In this document: in pieces, positions 36,175-43,901 of the stretch
Layout of the letters: each line of letters opens with the position of its first letter
Position numbering within the stretch: position 1 is the first letter of the stretch
Origin: Demequina sediminicola
Lineage (GTDB): Bacteria; Actinomycetota; Actinomycetes; Actinomycetales; Demequinaceae
Length of the DNA: 64,000 nt
Assembly (NCBI RefSeq): GCF_000975055.1
Contig: NZ_BBRB01000001.1
Span: 503,751-567,750, forward strand
Direction of reading: 5' to 3'
The notes under the pieces: model-generated
Databases searched by the model: none
Seen by the model: only the letters and a program-made list of their open reading frames with translations
What the model was told of the DNA's origin: nothing
Made by a program: the position numbers and the translations under genes

Positions 36175-36217
36175 CTGCGCCGTCCACGAGCGCTGCGCCA
36201 CCCACGAACGCTGCGCC
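36174..36217. repeat. Short tandem repeat between menF and DUF4870 gene
   Basis: Three copies of GCTGCGCC at 36174, 36192 and 36210, period 18 bp, with CCACGA-type spacers. It begins at the last base of menF and lies in a convergent intergenic gap. No hairpin is formed; function unknown. Confidence 0.5.
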
Positions 36218-36230
36218 GTAGCAAGTCCTA

Positions 36231-36662
36231 CTAGTCCTTGGGCGCGCGAAGGTACGGGATGGCGATCCGGGGGTTGAACACTTTCCCTTTGCCCGCCGTC
36301 AGGGTCCCTCCGACGACCACAATCAGGTGGGCCAGGGCGAGCAGGAAGTACACCACGACGATGATGCCCAGGGGGAAAAACCCTCGCTCTGCGTCATCGG
36401 GATACACCGCAACGGCGATGAAGCCGTAGATGACGCACACGACGGCGACGGTGAGAATAGTCAGGCCCCAGTTCGCGGCATGACGGGCGTTATCAACACA
36501 CACCTGAGACACCTTGCGACGTGCACTTGGGTACGCCGCGATCATCGCGATTGCACCGATCAGCAGCCCCGCATAGGGGATGGGGATGCTGGCGAGGAAG
36601 CCGAGCGCCCACGCATAGCGGCCGGTCGCCGGAGCGGGAGGCTGGTCAGGAGTACGAGCCAT
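36231..36662 (-). CDS. DUF4870-type small membrane protein
   Basis: A 143-residue protein with three to four hydrophobic helices (LGFLASIPIPYAGLLIGAIA; TILTVAVVCVIYGFIAVAVY; IVVVYFLLALAHLIVVVGG) separated by short charged loops. The layout and the NARHAANWGLT loop near residue 58 suit the DUF4870 family, whose role is unknown. ATG at 36662 with a GGGAG Shine-Dalgarno upstream. It stands alone, convergent with menF and divergent from the methyltransferase. Confidence 0.7.
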   Translation of the reverse strand: MARTPDQPPAPATGRYAWALGFLASIPIPYAGLLIGAIAMIAAYPSARRKVSQVCVDNARHAANWGLTILTVAVVCVIYGFIAVAVYPDDAERGFFPLGIIVVVYFLLALAHLIVVVGGTLTAGKGKVFNPRIAIPYLRAPKD

Positions 36663-36821
36663 GTGATGGGTCTCCCTCAGAGTCGTCTAGTCACCGGTGT
36701 CCACAGGTGCCACGCCCGAGGGTACAAGAACGCGCCACTCCCCTATGCAGACCGGCCCGTGCCGGGGCACAATCAGAAACGTCACTCCATGACGCCATAG
36801 GACCACGGAAGGGGACGCACC

Positions 36822-37481
36822 GTGCCACACCATCACTCTCATCCTGAAGAGCAGCCCACACCTCCGATGCCGGACTTCTCGCGGGAAAGCTGGGAGAGCC
36901 GCTACAAGTCACGGGAGTCTGTCTGGAGCGGCAAACCCAACGCGGTATTGGTGGAAGAGGTGGAAACCATCGAACCGGCTCACGCTCTGGACGTGGGATG
37001 CGGGGAGGGGGCCGATGCCGTGTGGCTGGCCACGAACGGGTGGCAGGTGACCGCAGTGGATCTTTCCGCAACCGCTATTGAGCGCGCGACGGCGCACGCT
37101 CATCGTGCGGGAGTGGACGGCCACATCGTCTTTACCGATGCTGAACTTGGCGAAGTGATAGCCAACGATGGGCCATGGAATCTGGTGTCCAGCCAGTACA
37201 CGCACCCTGGGGAGGGCGGCCGATGGCTCGTGTCCACTCTTGCGGAGGCCGTCGCTCCTGGCGGCATGTTGCTGGTCGTCGGACACCACCCCACCGACCC
37301 TCACGCCGCTGAACACCCGGACCTGAAGGACGCCGCATTCGCCGCCGAGGACGTGGCCGACGTATTGAGCCGAGATGCCTGGGAGGTGTCGGCCACACTT
37401 CGCGAACGCACGAGTTATGAGGCTGATGGCCGCGAGCGCCTGTGGCGTGACTCAGTGCTGATTGCCCGGCGTCACGGCTGA
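36822..37481 (+). CDS. Class I SAM-dependent methyltransferase
   Basis: Rossmann-type methyltransferase of 219 residues, substrate unknown. Motif I is ALDVGCGEGADAVWLA near residue 50, followed by the acidic residue of motif II (VTAVDLSATAIERA) and PGGMLLVVGHHP near residue 145 as motif IV/V. The N-terminal 15 residues are His- and Pro-rich (HHHSHPEE), a possible metal-binding tip. GTG 36822 has AAGGGGA 8 nt upstream; an in-frame ATG at 36867 (MPDFSRESWE) is the alternative. Related proteins are often annotated as tellurite or thiopurine-type methyltransferases; sequence alone cannot decide. Confidence 0.82.
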   Translation: MPHHHSHPEEQPTPPMPDFSRESWESRYKSRESVWSGKPNAVLVEEVETIEPAHALDVGCGEGADAVWLATNGWQVTAVDLSATAIERATAHAHRAGVDGHIVFTDAELGEVIANDGPWNLVSSQYTHPGEGGRWLVSTLAEAVAPGGMLLVVGHHPTDPHAAEHPDLKDAAFAAEDVADVLSRDAWEVSATLRERTSYEADGRERLWRDSVLIARRHG

Positions 37482-37550
37482 CGCTCACGCGGTGCTCGCG
37501 CTGCCGTCAACCCCGTCCTAAAGTCCCGGGTCCGCACTGACTGCCATTGC

Positions 37551-37556
37551 TAGGTT
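37551..37556 (+). promoter_or_regulatory. -10 box of MDR dehydrogenase gene (leaderless)
   Basis: TAGGTT, 6 nt (CCCGGT) before the ATG at 37563, with no Shine-Dalgarno. Confidence 0.45.
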
Positions 37557-37562
37557 CCCGGT

Positions 37563-38540
37563 ATGACAGCAACTGGCGGTCTCCCAGAGACGACGTGGGC
37601 GTACCGCCTCACGGCTCCGTTCACGTTTGAACGCGTCGACGTTCCGGTGCCTCGTTTGCATGCGCCGGGCGACATCCTGGTGGAGTTGACGGCCGGGGCC
37701 GTATGCGGTTCTGACTTGCCGTTTGCGCGTGGGGCGTTGGAGCCTGCTGCCGGTTTCGGGCAGCCAGGACGGCCGATGCATGAGGTCGTGGGCTTGGTAC
37801 GCGCCAGCGCACACACGGACTTTGCGCCTGGTGACCGGGTAGTGGGGTGGGCCTCTCAGTGGGATGCACTCCGTGGATACTTCGTGACAGCCGGCAACCA
37901 GGTGGCGAAAGTGCGAATGGACACTACGGATGCGTTGGCAACCGTGGCTCAGTCCGTCGCATGCCTCATGACTGTTTTCGATCGCTTGGGACCGCTGGAG
38001 GGACGCTCGGTGGGGATTGTGGGCGTGGGTCCGTTTGGCCTCATGACCTCTGTTCTGGCACGCGAGCTTGGGGCTGGGCGCATCACGGGAGTTGACCCCT
38101 TGGACAGGACGGCGGACGCTGAGGGTCTGCCGTTCGATGCGCTCGTGCGCAAGAACTCGCGCATCTGGGCTCAGAGCATCGCGGAACACGAACGGCCAGA
38201 CATCGTCATCGAGATGGTGGGGCATCAGCCGTCGACGGTGGCCGACGCCATGAATGCGGTAGCGCAAGGTGGCACCGTCGTCGCGTTCGGCGTGCCGGAC
38301 GACGACTGGTACGCGCTGCCAATCCGCAGCTTCTTCCGCAGAAACGGCACCCTGGTCACAGGTGTCACGCGTGACCATCGCGCGATGTTGGAACGCGCCC
38401 AGGACTATCTGATTGACCATCCAGATTTCGCGGCGCGGATGGTGACCGACGTGATCCCCGTCGAGCAGGTCGGAATGGCGTTTGAAGCGGCCTGCCACCC
38501 CAAGCCCGGCCAACGCAAGATCGTTCTCGACGTCACCTGA
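37563..38540 (+). CDS. Zinc-type alcohol dehydrogenase (MDR) family protein
   Basis: Medium-chain dehydrogenase/reductase of 325 residues. The GroES-like N-terminal part has GAVCGSDLPF near residue 48, with the catalytic-zinc cysteine, and MHEVVGLV near residue 75 with the usual His-Glu pair. The structural-zinc cysteine cluster is missing, as in the shorter sugar-type members. The coenzyme domain shows GIVGVGPFGLMTSVLARELG near residue 150 and an acidic residue at the end of the second strand (GVDPLD), suggesting NAD rather than NADP. No operon partner; the substrate is unknown. Confidence 0.8.
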   Translation: MTATGGLPETTWAYRLTAPFTFERVDVPVPRLHAPGDILVELTAGAVCGSDLPFARGALEPAAGFGQPGRPMHEVVGLVRASAHTDFAPGDRVVGWASQWDALRGYFVTAGNQVAKVRMDTTDALATVAQSVACLMTVFDRLGPLEGRSVGIVGVGPFGLMTSVLARELGAGRITGVDPLDRTADAEGLPFDALVRKNSRIWAQSIAEHERPDIVIEMVGHQPSTVADAMNAVAQGGTVVAFGVPDDDWYALPIRSFFRRNGTLVTGVTRDHRAMLERAQDYLIDHPDFAARMVTDVIPVEQVGMAFEAACHPKPGQRKIVLDVT

Positions 38541-38621
38541 CCCTCGGCCGGGTCCCGCCGAGTCCCAGCCAAGTCACGCCGGGCCACGGCACGGCGCAGG
38601 GCGTCGAGCCGATGCTGGACG

Positions 38622-38627
38622 TAGCAT
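38622..38627 (+). promoter_or_regulatory. -10 box of HNH gene (leaderless)
   Basis: TAGCAT, 7 nt before the GTG at 38635. The box overlaps one copy of the over-represented octamer GCATCGGC (38624-38631). Confidence 0.4.
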
Positions 38628-38634
38628 CGGCGTT

Positions 38635-39078
38635 GTGGCCAGTCGTCGAAAAATGTCCTCCGCGAAACAGTCGGCGGCCACGCGCGCCCGCTATGCCAAG
38701 CGTCGCCAACGCAGGCTCGCCAAAGTCGACAATGACCTCGATGCCACACAGTGGCGGACGCTTGTGGAGGCATGGGAAGGCTGCGCGTACTGCGGCGCAC
38801 AAGGAGTGCCGCTCCAGAAGGACTGCGTGCAACCCATCTCGCGGGGTGGCCGCTACACCCAAGACAACGTGGTTCCCGCCTGCGCATCGTGCAACGCCAG
38901 CAAACACAACAGCGAAGTGACCGGCTGGCTGAGGCGCAAAAAGCTCGACGAACGCGCATTCTTGCTGAAGCACGCCACCATCCTGCATGCCCTACGCCCC
39001 ACGGAACCGGCCGCGACTGCCGCCGACGACACAGCGCCAGCGCCACCCCCACGCGACGCATCTGCGCCCGCTAGGTGA
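38635..39078 (+). CDS. HNH-family nuclease-like protein
   Basis: A 147-residue protein with an HNH-type treble-clef fold: CAYCGAQG near residue 62, PISRGGRYTQDNVVP and CASCNASK near residue 90. The usual DH of the first strand is replaced by KDCVQP, so the catalytic histidine position holds a cysteine; the Asn and the zinc-site cysteines are kept. The basic N-terminus (RYAKRRQRRLAKV) could contact DNA. GTG 38635 is chosen from the TAGCAT box and because the longer frame overlaps the dehydrogenase gene. The 3' end overlaps menD by 8 bp, tail to tail. Nuclease activity is doubtful unless the substituted residue is tolerated; related actinobacterial proteins may share it. Confidence 0.72.
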   Translation: MASRRKMSSAKQSAATRARYAKRRQRRLAKVDNDLDATQWRTLVEAWEGCAYCGAQGVPLQKDCVQPISRGGRYTQDNVVPACASCNASKHNSEVTGWLRRKKLDERAFLLKHATILHALRPTEPAATAADDTAPAPPPRDASAPAR

Positions 39079-40735
39079 GCCGCGCCTCCACAACTTCCAT
39101 ACCCACCAAAGGCTGAGCAAGCGCCTTCGCCAAAGCATCGGCGTTCTTCACCGCCGTGTGCGTCACGCCGTAGCCCGCGCACAAACTCGCCAGGTCGGCT
39201 CCGTGAGGCGTGGTGAACACCCGCTCCACGTTGTCCCGCGGCGCAGACGCATGCTCAAGGCCACCAAAGATGGTGCCACCGCCGTCGTTCACCACCACGA
39301 TCCGCACGCGCGGACGGCGCTCGCGCGGTCCCACGAGCAAGCCCCCCACGTCATGCAGGAACGTCACATCACCCATCAGCGCATGGGTGGGCCGCCCCGT
39401 TGCGAGCGCTACCCCCACCGCCGTCGCCACCGTGCCATCAATCCCAGCGAGGCCTCGGTTCGCGAGCAACACCGGAGCAGACCCAACCTCCCAGACAGGG
39501 CCGATGCGGTCCACGGCACGGATGGAACCGGAGGACCCGAGCACGGCGACATCGCCCGGCGCCAACGCATCCAGGAACTTCCGGGCTACTGCGCGACGAC
39601 CCCAAGGCCGCTCCTCCGTCTCCACGGCATCGGCCGCCTGACGCCATTCACGAAGCCAGGTCGAGTCACCCAGCTCCATACGGCCGTCGTCCCTGCTAGT
39701 CCAACTGTCAGGCACAGCGTGAAGGACACGATCAGCGTGGCGTGGCGCTTCCCGCCAGCGCGCACCGTGGGCCGCAACCATGAGTGCGGGCGCGCGTGCA
39801 ATCAGCGCCTGAATGGGGCGAGACAACGTGGGGCGGCCAATGACCACCACCTGATGAATCCGGTCGGCGAGGTCTTTGCCGGCAGGGCTTGCCAGCAGGT
39901 CGAGGTATGCGCCGATGCCCGCATCGCCGGCTCGAGCGCCGGAGGTGGGCTCGGCGAGCAACGGCCAGCCGTGCGCTTCCGCCACCTGGCGCGCTACGTC
40001 ACCCGCACCATCGCCGGCAATGACGATGCCGCGTTCCACCTCGGGAAGAGGCTCAGCACGCTCCACCACCGGTATCCCATGGGAGGCCGTTGAGGGATGC
40101 ACGTCCACATGAGGCGGGTCATTCCACACACCGTTATCCGCCCCAAGAGGGTCACGGAACTCCAAATCCAAATGGACGGCGCCCGGCGTTCCCGTCACGT
40201 CATCGCGCGCCGGACCACCCATCGCCACTGCCACAGCCTCCGCCGCCAAGCGCGCAGCCCGGCCCGGCTCATCACCCTCCGCAGGCGCAGCAGTAGTAGC
40301 GCTCCGACGCACAAAGGTGCCAAAAATCCCCGCCTGGTCAGTGGTCTGGTTGGCCCCCACACCCCGGAGCTCCCCAGGACGGTCCGCAGTCAACAAAATC
40401 AGCGGGATGCCAGCGTGATGCGCCTCCATCACAGCAGGCAACAAGTTCCCCACCGCCGTGCCCGACGTCGTGACGATGGCCACCGGACTCGGATGGCCCG
40501 CAGCCGCACGGCCCCGCGCCAAACCGAGCGCCAGGAACGCAGCACTGCGCTCATCAATCCGCACATGCAAGTCCACCCGAGGAGCACCGAGCGGCGGATT
40601 ATCCGCACCAGCCTCCGCAAGCGCGTGCGCCAACGGGCCCGAACGTGACCCCGGGCACAACACAAAATCCCGGACACCACGGGCCGCCAACGACGCCACC
40701 AGTTCCCGTGCAAACACGGCCGAAGGGTTTTTCAC
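39071..40735 (-). CDS. menD: SEPHCHC synthase MenD
   Basis: Thiamine-diphosphate enzyme that joins isochorismate and 2-oxoglutarate in the second menaquinone step. The 554 residues show the N-terminal pyrimidine-binding part with FVLCPGSRSGPLAHALAEAG near 24 and the C-terminal pyrophosphate domain with MGDVTFLHDVGGLL near 460 (the GD...metal motif variant). Length and the conserved SRS loop are normal. It overlaps menC by 4 bp and is transcribed after it on the minus strand, so menC-menD form a pair. Confidence 0.95.
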   Translation of the reverse strand: MKNPSAVFARELVASLAARGVRDFVLCPGSRSGPLAHALAEAGADNPPLGAPRVDLHVRIDERSAAFLALGLARGRAAAGHPSPVAIVTTSGTAVGNLLPAVMEAHHAGIPLILLTADRPGELRGVGANQTTDQAGIFGTFVRRSATTAAPAEGDEPGRAARLAAEAVAVAMGGPARDDVTGTPGAVHLDLEFRDPLGADNGVWNDPPHVDVHPSTASHGIPVVERAEPLPEVERGIVIAGDGAGDVARQVAEAHGWPLLAEPTSGARAGDAGIGAYLDLLASPAGKDLADRIHQVVVIGRPTLSRPIQALIARAPALMVAAHGARWREAPRHADRVLHAVPDSWTSRDDGRMELGDSTWLREWRQAADAVETEERPWGRRAVARKFLDALAPGDVAVLGSSGSIRAVDRIGPVWEVGSAPVLLANRGLAGIDGTVATAVGVALATGRPTHALMGDVTFLHDVGGLLVGPRERRPRVRIVVVNDGGGTIFGGLEHASAPRDNVERVFTTPHGADLASLCAGYGVTHTAVKNADALAKALAQPLVGMEVVEARLT

Positions 40736-41622
40736 ACGATCACCTTAAGTTCACCAGCAGCGATTCGGCCGCTTTCCGGCAGCCACGTCTGCGCCACCGT
40801 GTCAGTTCGCAACAACGCCCCCGTCCCGAGACCACACGCCAACGGCTCTTGGGGGAGGGAGCGCGCCAATGCCACCCCTGCTGCGAGCCCCACCGAGGAC
40901 TCCATGGCGCTCGACACCACTATTGGGCGGTCCCCGATCTGGTCAACGATCTCCAGCGCCCTCCGCACGCCCCCCAAAGGCTGGGCCTTCACGATGAACA
41001 CGTCCGCAGCATCGGCCGCCACCACTGCGTCCGCGTTGCCCGGGAGCCTGATGGACTCGTCGGCCGCAACCGGTACGTCCACCCTGCGGCGAAGCGCGGC
41101 GAGGTCAGCGACACTTTCCACGGGCTGCTCCACATACTGCAGGCCCTCTCCCCCAGCACTGCGCGCGGCACGGTCCAGGTGCGGCAAGCATCGGACTGCT
41201 TCCTCGAGATCCCACCCACCGTTGACATCGACGCGGATCCGGCCGGCGCGGCCCAACGCATCCGCGACGGCCTCTACGCGTGCAATGTCCGCGGCCAGGT
41301 CAGAGCCGCCGCCGACCTTCACTTTGGCGGTAGTGCAGCCACCGCGCGTCGCAAAGTCGCGTGCCGCATCGGGGCCAACGAGAGGGACGATGCTGTTGAC
41401 CGCCACGCTGTCACGTCGCGGTGCGGGCCACTCGCCGCGCGCAGCTTCCATGGCTGAACGCCACCAACGCCCAGCACGCTCGGCGTCGTAGTCAGGAAAC
41501 GGGCTGTATTCACCCCACGAGTCAAGGCCCTCTGGGCTGCGGGTGTGGAGCAGGACGCCTGTGCGGACTGTCGTGGCGCGGAAACGCGTCGAGAGTTCAA
41601 CGGTGAAGGGCCGGAACTCCAT
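40732..41622 (-). CDS. menC: o-Succinylbenzoate synthase MenC
   Basis: Enolase-superfamily dehydratase that forms o-succinylbenzoate (296 residues). Visible catalytic groups: the KVKVG lysine pair near residue 98; metal ligands in RVDVNGGW (about 130), YVEQPVE (about 160) and AADESIR (about 185); and the second lysine in FIVKAQPLGG near 210. It overlaps menD by 4 bp. The ATG at 41622 lies 6 nt from a TACGCT box. Upstream is a 210 bp region shared with menB that holds repeated elements. Confidence 0.93.
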   Translation of the reverse strand: MEFRPFTVELSTRFRATTVRTGVLLHTRSPEGLDSWGEYSPFPDYDAERAGRWWRSAMEAARGEWPAPRRDSVAVNSIVPLVGPDAARDFATRGGCTTAKVKVGGGSDLAADIARVEAVADALGRAGRIRVDVNGGWDLEEAVRCLPHLDRAARSAGGEGLQYVEQPVESVADLAALRRRVDVPVAADESIRLPGNADAVVAADAADVFIVKAQPLGGVRRALEIVDQIGDRPIVVSSAMESSVGLAAGVALARSLPQEPLACGLGTGALLRTDTVAQTWLPESGRIAAGELKVIV

Positions 41623-41628
41623 GCCACC

Positions 41629-41634
41629 AGCGTA
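41629..41634 (-). promoter_or_regulatory. -10 box of menC-menD (leaderless)
   Basis: TACGCT on the minus strand, 6 nt (GGTGGC) before the ATG at 41622, with no Shine-Dalgarno. Confidence 0.45.
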
Positions 41635-41671
41635 GGCCCTTACCCTCGGGGGACGCGGCCCTTGGTCCGTT

Positions 41672-41722
41672 CCCCAACGCTACGAACCGCCCCTCTCCCC
41701 CGCACCCCAACGCTACGAACCG
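41672..41722. repeat. Direct repeat in menC-menB intergenic region
   Basis: Two copies of CCCCAACGCTACGAACCG at 41672-41689 and 41705-41722, 33 bp apart, between the divergent menC and menB promoters. The core CTACGAACC recurs at 52060-52068 upstream of the SIS gene. Confidence 0.6.
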
Positions 41723-41769
41723 GTGGAGCGGCCGCCACGCCGGAGCATCGGCCCTATCGCGGTGAGCCA

Positions 41770-41800
41770 AGCGGCGTGTCGGCCCCACCTTTGGTTCAAA
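41770..41800 (+). repeat. Dispersed intergenic repeat, copy 1
   Basis: A 31 bp block beginning AGCGGCGTGTCGG and ending CCACCTTTGGTTCAAA, 20 bp before the menB -10 box. An inverted near-copy lies at 52060-52091. Shorter versions with the TTTGGTTCAAA core lie at 52132 and 52181. Confidence 0.55.
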
Positions 41801-41820
41801 GTGAAAGAGAGTGCGCGGGC

Positions 41821-41826
41821 TAGGCT
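41821..41826 (+). promoter_or_regulatory. -10 box of menB (leaderless)
   Basis: TAGGCT, 6 nt (GAATCC) before the ATG at 41833, with no Shine-Dalgarno. The dispersed repeat ends 20 bp upstream. Confidence 0.5.
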
Positions 41827-41832
41827 GAATCC

Positions 41833-42762
41833 ATGAGCATCCCCGCGCCGGTTTCCGACACCTTTGACGCCCAACAGTGGCGCTCCATCGAGGGCTTCCC
41901 CGACGGCGACATCACCTATCACCGCTGGGTAGACCGCACCGACGGCACCGAACGAGACCTGCCCGCAGTGCGCATCGCCTTCAACCGCCCCGAGGTGCGC
42001 AACGCCTTCCGCCCCCAGACAGTCGACGAGCTCTACCGCGCACTCGACCACGCACGCATGACCACCGACGTTGCCGCCGTCATCCTCACCGGCAACGGCC
42101 CGGCCCCCAAGGACGGCGTATGGGCCTTCTGCTCGGGAGGCGATCAGCGCATCCGTGGCCGCGACGGATACCTCTACGAAGGCTCCGCAAGCGACGCCCC
42201 CGCACACGGCGGACGGCTCCACATCCTCGAAGTCCAACGCCTCATGCGCACCATGCCCAAGGTCACCATCGCCGCCGTCAACGGCTGGGCTGCAGGCGGC
42301 GGGCACAGTCTCAACGTGGTCGCAGACCTCTCCATCGCATCGCTCGAACACGCACGATTCAAACAAACCGATGCGAACGTCGGCTCCTTCGACGCCGGCT
42401 ACGGGTCAGCACTCCTGGCGCGACAGATCGGAGACAAGCGCGCACGCGAGATCTTCTTCCTCGCCCGCGAATACTCCGCCACCGACGCCGAAAGGTGGGG
42501 CGTCGTCAATGAAGCCGTACCCCACGCAGACCTGGAAGCGACCGCACTGGAATACGCCAAGACCATCGCCACCAAGTCACCACAAGCCATTCGCATGCTG
42601 AAGTACGCCTTCAACCTTGCCGACGACGGCCTCGCAGGGCAGCAAGTGTTTGCAGGCGAAGCGACCCGCATGGCGTACATGACAGACGAGGCCCAAGAAG
42701 GCCGCGACGCGTTCCTTGAACGACGTGACCCCGACTGGCGCGAATTTCCGTACGCGTTCTAA
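41833..42762 (+). CDS. menB: 1,4-Dihydroxy-2-naphthoyl-CoA synthase MenB
   Basis: Crotonase-fold ring-closure enzyme of menaquinone synthesis (309 residues). The oxyanion-hole and bicarbonate-region segments are WAFCSGGDQRIRG near residue 100, AVNGWAAGGGHSLNVV near 150 and VGSFDAGYGSALLARQIGDKRAREIFFL near 185, all typical of MenB rather than of other enoyl-CoA hydratases. The C-terminal RDPDWREFPYAF is the usual end. It is transcribed alone from its own leaderless promoter. Confidence 0.95.
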   Translation: MSIPAPVSDTFDAQQWRSIEGFPDGDITYHRWVDRTDGTERDLPAVRIAFNRPEVRNAFRPQTVDELYRALDHARMTTDVAAVILTGNGPAPKDGVWAFCSGGDQRIRGRDGYLYEGSASDAPAHGGRLHILEVQRLMRTMPKVTIAAVNGWAAGGGHSLNVVADLSIASLEHARFKQTDANVGSFDAGYGSALLARQIGDKRAREIFFLAREYSATDAERWGVVNEAVPHADLEATALEYAKTIATKSPQAIRMLKYAFNLADDGLAGQQVFAGEATRMAYMTDEAQEGRDAFLERRDPDWREFPYAF

Positions 42763-42789
42763 CCAGCCACGGAGAAGCCCGCTGGGCTC

Positions 42790-43866
42790 CTAGGAGATCG
42801 ACACCGAGGGGTTGTCCGCGACACCCGACTGCGGCACCAACTCCACCCACGTCTTGCCGGGCTTGAGTTCCACCACATCACCCTCGGCATTTGTCAGAAC
42901 ATATGGGTCGTACTGGCCAGCCTTGGACCAGGTGATCTCGACATACGAGTCACCGGCAACGACATAGCCGGGGCCCTCGCGGCCAGCGACCAGCGTCTCT
43001 GGAACGGATGTGCCGCTCGACGCCGAGGTGTACTGCACGTCCACACGCAAGACCACGACGTTGTCCGTCCACAGTTGCGTGCCGTCATCCTGGGTGTGTG
43101 GCGTCCCGCCCTCATAGCGCTGCCACACTTCGCCGTCCCAGTCCCACGACGGGTTGGAATGCCCGGACATGTGGATGTCAACCGAGCTAGCCGTCGTGCC
43201 ATCAGTGACCACGTTGGAGTCCTCGAACGGGTACGCATACGCAAACTGTTGCGGCGGCGTGTCAGCGCTGGTCTGACTCAAAAACGTCTCAGGTGAGCCG
43301 TACAAGTTGTGGGGCGCGTAACGCGACGACACTCGATAGAAGCCGGCATCACCACGGTCATCAACAATGATCTCTTGACCCGAATTGATGGTGTCGTTGA
43401 TGAAACGGCCCTGCGCGCCAGAGAAAATCAGCGGCCCCTCAAAGGAACCCATGATGTTCTTGTCCATGGGACGCATCGAACGGATTGGCCCCACTTCCTC
43501 CGGGATGTCCGACTGGTAGATCGCCACCAAACGGGAAATGCCGGACTCTACGTACTCCTCGAACACCACATCGGCATTCACCAGGTTCTGCTGCGGCCGC
43601 GCCTGCGCAGAGTTCTCAATCTTGATGGACAGTGCCGGATTCGCCAGCAGCGTCGCATCGGCATCCTCTGCATCGGCGCCGGTCAGTGGCCAAATCACCT
43701 CGGGTTGCGGATCCTCCGGAGGCGATGGAACCGCTCCACGCTCCACAGCATTCGCGGATGCAGATGCGGTGACCGCTGCCCCGCCTTCCACGTTCGAGGT
43801 GCAACCCGCCAGCAACATTGCCGTGGCAGCCAGGGCCGCAAACGGAACTCCGCGTCCAGTCTTCAT
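42790..43866 (-). CDS. DUF3048-domain lipoprotein (YerB-like)
   Basis: Exported lipoprotein of 358 residues. Signal MKTGRGVPFAALAATAMLLAGC with the lipobox cysteine at residue 22, then a low-complexity spacer. The N-terminal DUF3048 part has SIKIENSAQARPQQNL and ADVVFEEYVESGISRLVAIYQSD. The C-terminal part carries TLVAGREGPGYVV and a YDPYVLTNAEGDVVELKPGKTWVELVP end. The family's molecular role is unknown; it is thought to be cell-envelope related. It shares a 35 bp promoter region head-to-head with menE. Confidence 0.85.
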   Translation of the reverse strand: MKTGRGVPFAALAATAMLLAGCTSNVEGGAAVTASASANAVERGAVPSPPEDPQPEVIWPLTGADAEDADATLLANPALSIKIENSAQARPQQNLVNADVVFEEYVESGISRLVAIYQSDIPEEVGPIRSMRPMDKNIMGSFEGPLIFSGAQGRFINDTINSGQEIIVDDRGDAGFYRVSSRYAPHNLYGSPETFLSQTSADTPPQQFAYAYPFEDSNVVTDGTTASSVDIHMSGHSNPSWDWDGEVWQRYEGGTPHTQDDGTQLWTDNVVVLRVDVQYTSASSGTSVPETLVAGREGPGYVVAGDSYVEITWSKAGQYDPYVLTNAEGDVVELKPGKTWVELVPQSGVADNPSVSIS

Positions 43867-43873
43867 AGCCGCA

Positions 43874-43879
43874 AGTGTA
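43874..43879 (-). promoter_or_regulatory. -10 box of DUF3048 lipoprotein gene (leaderless)
   Basis: TACACT on the minus strand, 7 nt before the ATG at 43866. It lies only 9 bp from the opposing menE -10 box. Confidence 0.5.
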
Positions 43880-43888
43880 GGCGCGCTC

Positions 43889-43894
43889 TAGGCT
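43889..43894 (+). promoter_or_regulatory. -10 box of menE-menA (leaderless)
   Basis: TAGGCT, 7 nt (GAGAGGC) before the ATG at 43902. The GAGAGG sequence could act as a weak Shine-Dalgarno only if transcription began further upstream, inside the lipoprotein gene. Confidence 0.45.
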
Positions 43895-43901
43895 GAGAGG
43901 C

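Noticed and set aside
36174-36217. Three evenly spaced GCTGCGCC copies as a possible CRISPR-like array
   Set aside because: Repeats are 8 bp with a period of 18 bp, too short, and no cas genes are present.
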